NCBI GenBank assembly: GCA_944384065.1
Contig: CALWRY010000003.1
Span: 1-64,000, forward strand
Length of the DNA: 64,000 nt
DNA from: an uncultured Enterocloster sp.
GTDB taxonomy: Bacteria > Bacillota > Clostridia > Lachnospirales > Lachnospiraceae
Direction: 5' to 3'
Positions 58,082-64,000 of this stretch are shown piece after piece. The position numbers were made by a program, and so were the translations under genes. Position 1 is the first letter of the stretch, and every line of letters starts with the position of its first letter. A model generated the notes under the pieces. The model had not been told where the DNA came from. It was given only the letters and a program-made list of their open reading frames with translations, and did no database searches.

Positions 58082-59101
58082 TTACTTCGTGCTGTTGCTT
58101 GTGTCCAAAAGGTTCTTGGAAGCGTAGCCCTCCAGCAGGGACGGATCATCCAGCTCGCGGATAGCCTCGTCCTCGTAGGCGGCAAAGGTTCCGTCAGACA
58201 GGATTCCCTCCAGCCATACGTCAACCATAGCTACGAAGTCCTCGTTCCCCTTGGGAACCGCCAGGGAGGATCCGGGATCTCTCTCTACCGGGATGTCGAA
58301 GGACAGGTCATAGTCAATCATCAGCTCCGGGTTCGCCTTGCAGATCAGGATTGCGTACTTCTCATTCAGAACCGCAGCGTCAACCTTGCCGTTTGCCACA
58401 GCCAGAACCACGTCGGCCTGGGACTCATAGTCGATGAGCTCCGCCTTGGGATACTGCTCAGAGAAGGTTACGGATGTGGAGGATCCCTGAATGGATGCTG
58501 TCTTTACGCCCTCCATCTCATTCTCTACGGCAAACATCGGATCCTCTTCTCTGGATTTCTGGATCACGATGGTCTGCAGGGAGCGGTGGTAAGGAATACT
58601 GAAGTCCATATTCTCGCGGCGCTCGGCTGTTCCTGCCAGTCCGGGAGCAATATCTACCTTCTTTGCCTGCAGGGCTGCCAGCACACCGGATAAGCTCATG
58701 TCGTTAAACTCAACATTTACCGTTGTTCCCAGCTGCTCGGAGAGATACTCTCCCAGTCCATAGCACATGCTGACCTCGAAGCCCTTAAGCTCGTCCTTTC
58801 CGTCAACAACCTTGTGGAATCTCCACGGCGGAGACTGTGCATTGATGCCCACGATCATGGGTTCTCCGGCCTTCAGCTTCTGGATAATGGGGCCATCCTC
58901 TCCGGACGCCTCGGTCTCAGCTGCTGCTTCCGTTTCCTCCTCTGCAGCCTCGGTCTCAGCTTCCGCCTCGGTCTCAGCCTCAGTGGCTGCCTCGGTGGCC
59001 GGAGCCGCTGTGGTTGTCTCCTCCGTCTGAGAGCTGCAGCCCGCCAGGACTGCCAGCGCTGCTGCTGTGAGCAGTGACAATGCCATCATTCTTTTCTTCA
59101 T
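58082..59101 (-). CDS. Amino-acid-type ABC substrate-binding lipoprotein
   Basis: 339-aa family-3 solute-binding lipoprotein. Signal peptide ends at lipobox Cys22 (LAVLAGC), then a Thr/Ala/Glu-rich linker to about residue 68. Binding domain: SPPWRFHKVVDGKDELKGFE, MSLSGVLAALQAKKVDIAPG, RRENMDFSIPYHRS, typical of polar amino acid binders, although such proteins also bind opines and other acids. The start is MKKRMMAL, with AAAGGAG at 8 nt; an ATG two codons earlier lies too near. It lies downstream of its permease and ATPase. Ligand probably the substrate of the three cupins. Confidence 0.92.
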   Translation of the reverse strand: MKKRMMALSLLTAAALAVLAGCSSQTEETTTAAPATEAATEAETEAEAETEAAEEETEAAAETEASGEDGPIIQKLKAGEPMIVGINAQSPPWRFHKVVDGKDELKGFEVSMCYGLGEYLSEQLGTTVNVEFNDMSLSGVLAALQAKKVDIAPGLAGTAERRENMDFSIPYHRSLQTIVIQKSREEDPMFAVENEMEGVKTASIQGSSTSVTFSEQYPKAELIDYESQADVVLAVANGKVDAAVLNEKYAILICKANPELMIDYDLSFDIPVERDPGSSLAVPKGNEDFVAMVDVWLEGILSDGTFAAYEDEAIRELDDPSLLEGYASKNLLDTSNSTK

Positions 59102-59121
59102 ATACATTTCTCCTTTCTATT

Positions 59122-59844
59122 TTACAGGACTTTTGATAAGAAGTCCTTGGTTCTCTCGTGTACCGGGTGGAAGAGCAGCTGATCCGGGGTATTTTCCTCC
59201 AGAATGACACCCTGATCCAAAAACAGAATCCGATCCGCAACTTCCCTTGCAAATCCAATCTCATGGGTAACTACCACCATGGTCATCCCCTCTTTTGCCA
59301 GCTCCTTCATCAGGCTTAAAACTTCACCTACCATCTCCGGATCCAGAGCGCTGGTGGGCTCGTCAAAAAGCATGATGTCCGGTTTCATGGCCAGGGAACG
59401 GGCTATTGCCACTCTCTGTTTCTGGCCGCCGGAAAGCTGCTCGGGGAACTGAGGCGCCTTTTCCTCCAGCCCTACCCGCTTCAGCATGGACATGGCTATG
59501 GCATTGGCCTCTTCCTTCTTCATTTTCTTTACCTTAATTAAGGCCAGAGCAACATTGTCCAGCACGTTTTTATTTGCAAAAAGATTAAAGTGCTGGAACA
59601 CCATGCCGATTTTCTGCCGGTGCTGATCCAGATTGACTTTTTTATTCATCAGGGACACGCCCTCAAAGATGATGTCGCCTCCGCTGGGCACTTCCAACAG
59701 ATTCAGGCAGCGTATAAAGGTGCTCTTTCCTCCGCCGGATGGGCCGATAACGCAGACCACCTCTCCCTTTTCGATGGTGACATTAATTCCCTTAAGAACA
59801 TGAAGCTTTCCAAAGTTCTTTTCCAGATTGATTACATCAAGCAC
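59122..59844 (-). CDS. Amino-acid-type ABC transporter ATPase (GlnQ-like)
   Basis: 240-aa ATPase with canonical motifs: Walker [11 protein letters not shown]-loop VFQHFNLF, signature [15 protein letters not shown], Walker [16 protein letters not shown]-loop VVVTHEIGF. The start is GTG within AGTGCTTGA, overlapping the permease stop by 8 nt. Belongs with the upstream permease and downstream lipoprotein as one importer. Unlike the sulfatase-operon ATPases nothing is degenerate. Confidence 0.95.
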   Translation of the reverse strand: MLDVINLEKNFGKLHVLKGINVTIEKGEVVCVIGPSGGGKSTFIRCLNLLEVPSGGDIIFEGVSLMNKKVNLDQHRQKIGMVFQHFNLFANKNVLDNVALALIKVKKMKKEEANAIAMSMLKRVGLEEKAPQFPEQLSGGQKQRVAIARSLAMKPDIMLFDEPTSALDPEMVGEVLSLMKELAKEGMTMVVVTHEIGFAREVADRILFLDQGVILEENTPDQLLFHPVHERTKDFLSKVL

Positions 59845-60490
59845 TGTATTTCAGCCTCCTCTCAAGATAATTAACGCCCTTCTCGAGCACAAAGCAGACC
59901 ACAAAATACATAACAGCCGCTATAATCAAAGGTTCAAAAGCCAGATATGTATTCGCCCTTACCGTATTGGAATTGTACATCAGCTCATGCACACCGATTA
60001 CGGACATCATGGAGGTGTTCTTAATCAGGATGATAAACTGGTTGCACAGGGAGGGCAGGATGCTCTTAATCGCCTGCGGGATCACAATCTCTTTCATGGC
60101 CTGCCAATGGGTCATGCCTAAGCTTCGGGCCGCCTCCATCTGTCCCTTGTCAATGGACTCAATGCCGCCTCGCACCGTCTCGCCGATATAGGCGCTGGAA
60201 TTTACCGTCAGGGACACCACGGAGGCCATAAACATAGATAAATTAAATGACAGGGAATAATATACGATGTAGATCTGTATCAGCATCGGAGTTCCCCGAA
60301 TAAAACTTACGTAGAATGCAACGATATCCCTTAATACAAAATTCTTGGAAAGCCGCATGATACCAATAATAATTCCGAACAATATACTTGCAATTGTCGC
60401 TGCGGCCGCGATCTTCAAGGTTTCCTGCATGCCTTCTACATAATAGTAGCTGTAGTCCTGCCATATAGATAACACTTTCAGTTCGCCCAC
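59837..60490 (-). CDS. Amino-acid-type ABC transporter permease
   Basis: 217-aa HisM/GlnP-type permease with about five helices, [20 protein letters not shown] and the EAA loop [20 protein letters not shown]. It begins with GTG behind AAGGGGGAC. Probably a homodimer since only one permease gene is present. It starts 31 bp after cupin A. Confidence 0.94.
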   Translation of the reverse strand: MGELKVLSIWQDYSYYYVEGMQETLKIAAAATIASILFGIIIGIMRLSKNFVLRDIVAFYVSFIRGTPMLIQIYIVYYSLSFNLSMFMASVVSLTVNSSAYIGETVRGGIESIDKGQMEAARSLGMTHWQAMKEIVIPQAIKSILPSLCNQFIILIKNTSMMSVIGVHELMYNSNTVRANTYLAFEPLIIAAVMYFVVCFVLEKGVNYLERRLKYSA

Positions 60491-60521
60491 GGATGATGTC
60501 CCCCTTTCTGATGTTTTTTAA

Positions 60522-61289
60522 CTATTCTTCCGTCCACTCCTGCCCGGGAGCCAGGCTGACGCAGAAATCTTTCTCTCTCACGTAATGCTCATACCAGACG
60601 TAGTAGACTTCCTTTCCAGGATCCGCCACAAGGGAGTGATCATAGCCCGCCGGGATATAGCTCCACTCTCCGGCCTTGTGGTTCACCACCGGCGCATCCT
60701 CCACGGTCATGTTAAAATCAGAGCTGCCCAGGCAGTAATTCCACTGCTCCACGCGGTTGTGTCCCTTCTCAATGGTGCCTCCGCCCACAGCCCGAACCAC
60801 GCCCAGCATAATGCGGCCCAGCTGCCTGGGGCTGAAAATCCACCAGGAGGATGTATTTTCCGCCTTGCAGTCCTGATCGTAGATGATGGCGTCGCTCACC
60901 AGGGTGAAGTAGGGAAGGCGAATGTGAGTCTTATTATAAAGCTCCTTGTCCCACTGGTTCATCTCCACCACGCTCATCACAAATTCCATGTCCTCGTAGG
61001 CGTGGATGGTATAGGGAACCCTGTCAAAATCCGGCGCATAGAATGCCACTTCCGTAACCTTGTGGAGAGCTTCCTTTGAACGGATATCTCCCCGGCCCTT
61101 CCCGAACATCAGAATTACCGTCTCTTCCTTATAAAGTTTGGGAGAAACCTCACAGCCTGCCTTCAGGAAGCACTTATAATTGCGGATGCCTCCCTTATAT
61201 GTACCCGGAAGCAGCTCCGTCATATAAAATCCATTGGCGTCATACGCCACATGTATGTCCTCGTTCTTCACTACATATACTTTTTCCAT
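60522..61289 (-). CDS. Cupin-like protein A (bicupin, unknown function)
   Basis: 255-aa all-beta protein with two cupin halves. Half one centres on YTIHAYEDMEFVMSVVEMN; half two on KGHNRVEQWNYCLGSS and IPAGYDHSLVADP. The second cupin motif is K175-x-H177-x3-E181 with a later His (about 222), so one of the usual two first-strand histidines is a lysine. It is closely related to protein B and more distantly to protein C. The ribosome site lies inside the end of gene B. Cupin isomerases, dioxygenases and lyases are candidates; a 5-deoxyglucuronate isomerase (IolB)-like role is possible but not shown. Confidence 0.75.
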   Translation of the reverse strand: MEKVYVVKNEDIHVAYDANGFYMTELLPGTYKGGIRNYKCFLKAGCEVSPKLYKEETVILMFGKGRGDIRSKEALHKVTEVAFYAPDFDRVPYTIHAYEDMEFVMSVVEMNQWDKELYNKTHIRLPYFTLVSDAIIYDQDCKAENTSSWWIFSPRQLGRIMLGVVRAVGGGTIEKGHNRVEQWNYCLGSSDFNMTVEDAPVVNHKAGEWSYIPAGYDHSLVADPGKEVYYVWYEHYVREKDFCVSLAPGQEWTEE

Positions 61290-61293
61290 GCCG

Positions 61294-62049
61294 TCAATTC
61301 TCCTTCTGCTGTTTTGGAGCGGGTTTTACAATAAAATCCTTTTCCTTGGCAAAATGCTCGTACCAAACATAGTAAGCCTCTTTTCCCGGCTCAGCTACCA
61401 GCTCATGGTCTTCCCCGGCTGGCACAAAGCTCCAGTCCCCGGCCACTGTCTTCACGGTCTCATTGCCCACTGTCAGATTAAAGTCTGAGTTGCCCAGACA
61501 GTAATTCCACTGGTGCACCGCAGGGTGTCCCTTCTCCCTGGTTCCGTCACCAAAGGAGCGCACCGCACCGATCATAATGCGGCCCAGCTGGCGTCCCTGA
61601 AGGACGTTCCAGGAGTCCGTTCCCGGCCCCTTGCAGTCCTGATCATAAATTGAGCACTTGCTGATAGTCCTGAAGAAGGGAAGCCGCGCATGGGAGCCGT
61701 TATATACCTCCCAATCCCATTCATTCATCTCCACCACGCTCATCACAAATTCCATGTCTTCAATGGCATGAACTGTGTAGGGTGTTTTATCAAATTCCGG
61801 TGCATAAAAGCACAGCTCCTCCACATGATGGGAGTCCTTTTCGTCCGTAATATATCCCCGTCCCATTCCAAAGAACAGGATTACTGTCTTGTCCTTATAA
61901 AGCTCAGGGCTGTAGCTGCTCCCTGCCCGCAGGCTGCAGCGGAAATTGCGAATTCCGCCCTGATACGTTCCCGGGAGAAGCTCCGACCTTGCGAATCCAT
62001 TTTCATCATATGAAATATTGGCGCTTCTCCTGTCTATCTGTATGGCCAT
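61294..62049 (-). CDS. Cupin-like protein B, paralogue of A
   Basis: 251-aa bicupin strongly similar to A across its length (ELLPGTYQGGIRNF, CFYAPEFDKTPYTVHAIEDM, YDQDCKGPGTDSWNV, GRQLGRIMIGAVRSFGDGT). The second motif reads K173-x-H175-x3-H179, replacing the usual Glu by His, with a later His in GEDHELVAEP. It is thus a different candidate metal site from A and C. The ATG at 62049 has GGAGG at 7 nt. 14 bp downstream of LysR and 4 bp before A. Confidence 0.75.
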   Translation of the reverse strand: MAIQIDRRSANISYDENGFARSELLPGTYQGGIRNFRCSLRAGSSYSPELYKDKTVILFFGMGRGYITDEKDSHHVEELCFYAPEFDKTPYTVHAIEDMEFVMSVVEMNEWDWEVYNGSHARLPFFRTISKCSIYDQDCKGPGTDSWNVLQGRQLGRIMIGAVRSFGDGTREKGHPAVHQWNYCLGNSDFNLTVGNETVKTVAGDWSFVPAGEDHELVAEPGKEAYYVWYEHFAKEKDFIVKPAPKQQKEN

Positions 62050-62063
62050 CTCAATACCTCCAA

Positions 62064-62978
62064 TCATTTATCTTCAACCGCCGTCCCAAGCCATGGTTTT
62101 GAGCGGATAAACTGCTCCATCTCCCTGTCCCAGCTGCGGACTGCCTCCGGATACAAATGGCGCAGGTTTCTGGACTCAATCCGGTAGCAAACCCGCTCCG
62201 ACGGTCCCTCTCTCATTGTATAAATTTTCATTCCCGCCTCCCGCTCCAGGCGCAGCCCCATGGAGTAGGGGACAACCGCCCAACAGGAGTGGTTTTTCAT
62301 AAAACTGAATGCAAGAGGCGGGGAGTTCGTCTTTAAAAAGGGCAGCTCCTTGGGATCGAACCAGTGGGAATACCAGAGATTCATGCTCTGCTCCTTCCAG
62401 TCAAACTGGCAGGCGTCCCGGATATCCAGCTCGTCAGGACGAACGATAGGCCCCGCAAAGCGCATATCTGCGGAGGCCGCCAGTACCATCTGTTCTGTGA
62501 ACATAGGAACTGCCCGGATATTTTTCTGGCGCTGATTATCTACAACATACGCCAGATCCACCTGGCCGCCCTCCACCAATTCATACAGCCTCTCATTGCT
62601 TTTGAACATCAGGTGCATCTTGATGGTACTGCCCCGCTTCACACTGCGGTTATACAGCTCATCCAACAGATACAGTCCCATGCTCTCCACACAGCCGATA
62701 GTAATGGCGGGGTGGCGGGAGGTTTCTTTAAAGGATTCAATATCATAGCGAATTTTCTTCATCCGCTCCGCGATGGGGAAGAAGGCCTCGCCCTCCTTGG
62801 TCAGCATGCTTTGATTCTGGCCCCTGCCCCGCTCCACCAGGGTGCAGGACAATTCTTCTTCCAGGAGTTTTAATCGGTAGCTCACCGTTGACTGGGATAC
62901 AAAAAGTACCTTCGCCGCTTTTGAAACGCTTCTTGTCCGGGCAACCGCCAAAAACACATCTATATTCGCCAGATCCAT
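62064..62978 (-). CDS. LysR-family transcriptional regulator
   Basis: 304-aa LysR regulator: winged helix with VARTRSVSKAAKVLFVSQST and VSYRLKLLEEELSCTLVERG, then an effector domain (TIGCVESMGLYLLDELYNR). It lies within the cluster, between cupin C and cupin B on the same strand, unusual for LysR regulators, which are mostly divergent from targets. It probably senses the catabolic substrate. A GC-rich inverted repeat precedes it, so it could be transcribed separately from cupin C. Confidence 0.94.
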   Translation of the reverse strand: MDLANIDVFLAVARTRSVSKAAKVLFVSQSTVSYRLKLLEEELSCTLVERGRGQNQSMLTKEGEAFFPIAERMKKIRYDIESFKETSRHPAITIGCVESMGLYLLDELYNRSVKRGSTIKMHLMFKSNERLYELVEGGQVDLAYVVDNQRQKNIRAVPMFTEQMVLAASADMRFAGPIVRPDELDIRDACQFDWKEQSMNLWYSHWFDPKELPFLKTNSPPLAFSFMKNHSCWAVVPYSMGLRLEREAGMKIYTMREGPSERVCYRIESRNLRHLYPEAVRSWDREMEQFIRSKPWLGTAVEDK

Positions 62979-63002
62979 TCTTCCTCCACGCCGTGTTGTT
63001 CA

Positions 63003-63042
63003 GGCGGCGGGAAAGGCGTCTCCATCCTTCCCGTCCGCCGCC
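63003..63042. repeat. GC-rich inverted repeat between cupin C and lysR
   Basis: GGCGGCGGGAAAGG (63003-63016) pairs with CCTTCCCGTCCGCCGCC (63026-63042) with a small bulge. It is preceded by GTTCA, so it resembles the GTTCAGRCGGCGGG terminus family. On the minus strand it could attenuate transcription after cupin C; no T-run follows. Confidence 0.5.
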
Positions 63043-63061
63043 CAAATGACTATATTCTTTC

Positions 63062-63826
63062 TTATTCCTCCGGCGCGATTGCAACCTCAGGATATCCGTC
63101 CGTAGCCAGCTCTACCCAGAAATAATTAATCTTCTGATCCGCCCGAGCCTTGCTTCCATGAGGAACTCCTCTGTCCGTGTAGGACACATCGTAGGGCTCC
63201 ATCTCCACATCTCCCTGATCCGCCGTATATGTAAAGCTGGAATCCTGGAGAACAAAGTACCACTGCTCCACCACATCATGGGTGTGGGTTCCCACAAAGG
63301 ACGGGCCCTCGCCTACGTTGTAGCCCATGCTGTAGCGGCCAAGCTGACGGCCTTCCAGCATCAGATGGGAGCGCAGGTTGGATCCCGCATCGCCGGTAAA
63401 GCCTTCCGTATACCGCATTCCATCTCTGAACAGCCGGAATCTCGGGAGAACAATGTGCTGCAGTTTGAATCTGCGGATATCCCAATTATCCATGACTCCG
63501 ATAAAGTGGAAGAATTCCAGATCCTCAGCTCCCGCGTGAATCTCAATGTTGGGGTCCCTGTCAAAGTCAGGGCAGAACACCGCGCGGTCATCTATGTTAT
63601 AGGCACGGTCTGTAGTGAGCACATATCCGCTTGCGGAGATAAAAGCGAAAAATTGGATCTTGTCCGTAATGGAATACAGCTCCGGCTTCCACACGCACCC
63701 CTTTTTCAGAACGCCGCGGAAGATTCTAAGATCCTTGCTGCAGCCCGGCAGTATCTCTGTACGGGCCAGTCCATCCACAAAGTTGAATTGTACATCTTTA
63801 CCTTTCGCCAACTGCATTTGCTTCAT
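63062..63826 (-). CDS. Cupin-like protein C (full HxHx3E motif), first gene of the cluster
   Basis: 254-aa bicupin related to A and B. It has the complete cupin metal motif H181-x-H183-x3-E187 (GTHTHDVVEQWYF) and a later histidine in GVPHGSKA, so it is the paralogue most likely to bind metal normally. Half one has IEIHAGAEDLEFFHFIGVMD. It has a consensus promoter upstream and heads the run C-lysR-B-A-transporter-isomerases-MATE. Function unknown; an isomerase or dioxygenase acting on a sugar acid or similar compound is plausible. Confidence 0.78.
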   Translation of the reverse strand: MKQMQLAKGKDVQFNFVDGLARTEILPGCSKDLRIFRGVLKKGCVWKPELYSITDKIQFFAFISASGYVLTTDRAYNIDDRAVFCPDFDRDPNIEIHAGAEDLEFFHFIGVMDNWDIRRFKLQHIVLPRFRLFRDGMRYTEGFTGDAGSNLRSHLMLEGRQLGRYSMGYNVGEGPSFVGTHTHDVVEQWYFVLQDSSFTYTADQGDVEMEPYDVSYTDRGVPHGSKARADQKINYFWVELATDGYPEVAIAPEE

Positions 63827-63871
63827 TTTGCTACCCTCCTATTGGTAATTTTTATTAATAAGGATGAGCAA

Positions 63872-63900
63872 ATTATAGTAAAACATATCCACTCTTTCAA
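63872..63900 (-). promoter_or_regulatory. Promoter of the cupin/ABC/isomerase cluster
   Basis: Minus-strand TTGAAA (63900-63895), 17-bp spacer, TATAAT (63877-63872), about 45 bp before the cupin C ATG. Confidence 0.78.
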
Positions 63901-63909
63901 TTTATGTGC

Positions 63910-63944
63910 AAATATTTAAATTTTATATTGTGAAATATTTAAAT
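63910..63944. repeat. Two direct AAATATTTAAAT repeats upstream of the cluster promoter
   Basis: AAATATTTAAAT occurs at 63910-63921 and 63933-63944, 23 bp apart, roughly two helical turns, just upstream of the -35 box on the minus strand. The second forms part of the palindrome AATATTTAAATATT. This is where a LysR activator would bind. Beyond it only AT-rich sequence with a plus-strand TATAAT (63972-63977) is seen before the window ends. Confidence 0.5.
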
Positions 63945-64000
63945 ATTCAATTAATTGGTTTTTCTTGTGCTTATAATAAAAAAAGAGATTCCGTATATGA

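Overview
The window looks like a chromosomal segment of an anaerobic, spore-forming Firmicute of the Lachnospiraceae (Clostridium cluster XIVa) type, probably a gut organism. Supporting signs are a fairly high GC content, a pyruvate phosphate dikinase close to the Clostridium symbiosum enzyme, spoIID/spoIIQ, the Firmicute blocks ireB-ruvX-yrzB and era-recO-glyQS, and strong TTGACA-N17-TATAAT promoters. No rRNA, tRNA, CRISPR array, prophage or complete insertion sequence was seen.

Layout. 1-4.7 kb: a cystine module (tcyP-type importer cut by the window edge, CoA-disulfide/persulfide reductase with a rhodanese domain, MalY-type C-S lyase) divergent from a MarR regulator. 4.8-8 kb: PPC-domain protein, glycerate kinase and a CdaR-type regulator. 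8.2-8.8 kb: a YoeB/RelB toxin-antitoxin cassette. 8.9-18.6 kb: a sulfate-ester operon under a LacI regulator (SsuA/NMT1-type lipoprotein, two permeases, two ATPases, two sulfatases, a zinc dehydrogenase). 18.7-22.8 kb: a three-part phosphorelay (HD-GYP response regulator, Hpt protein, hybrid kinase). 22.9-28.8 kb: ppdK, an L,D-transpeptidase and an OmpR-type two-component system. 29-49 kb: a long minus-strand housekeeping block (glyQS, recO, era, M16 protease, ydcF, trhP-like, trmR, mltG-like, rnjA, yrzB, ruvX, ireB, mtaB, thiI, iscS, rsmE, prmA), interrupted by one plus-strand HPr-like gene. 49-52.8 kb: TSUP exporter, CBS protein, spoIIQ, spoIID. 52.9-55 kb: an AT-richer plus-strand insertion with a DUF4143 ATPase and scrambled gene remnants. 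55-63.8 kb: a ten-gene catabolic cluster (three paralogous cupins, LysR, amino-acid-type ABC transporter, two TIM-barrel isomerases, MATE pump).

Most notable points. (1) Two full copies of a MITE-like element with 20-bp inverted termini and 8-bp target duplications. Their interiors fold into the same hairpin series, and one stem differs in sequence but is still paired in both copies; one copy supplies the recO stop codon. (2) The sulfatase operon's ABC importer has two different ATPases, and all their motif losses (Walker A, H-loop, signature) fall in one of the two composite ATP sites. (3) The three-cupin cluster is an apparently undescribed uptake and catabolic system whose paralogues differ at the cupin metal ligands. 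(4) The cystine import / C-S lyase / persulfide reductase operon makes a coherent sulfur pathway. (5) A decayed fragment of one isomerase gene lies beside a chimeric AlbA/PIN-like remnant.

Functions are assigned by motif and family recognition from the sequence alone; no database search was possible.
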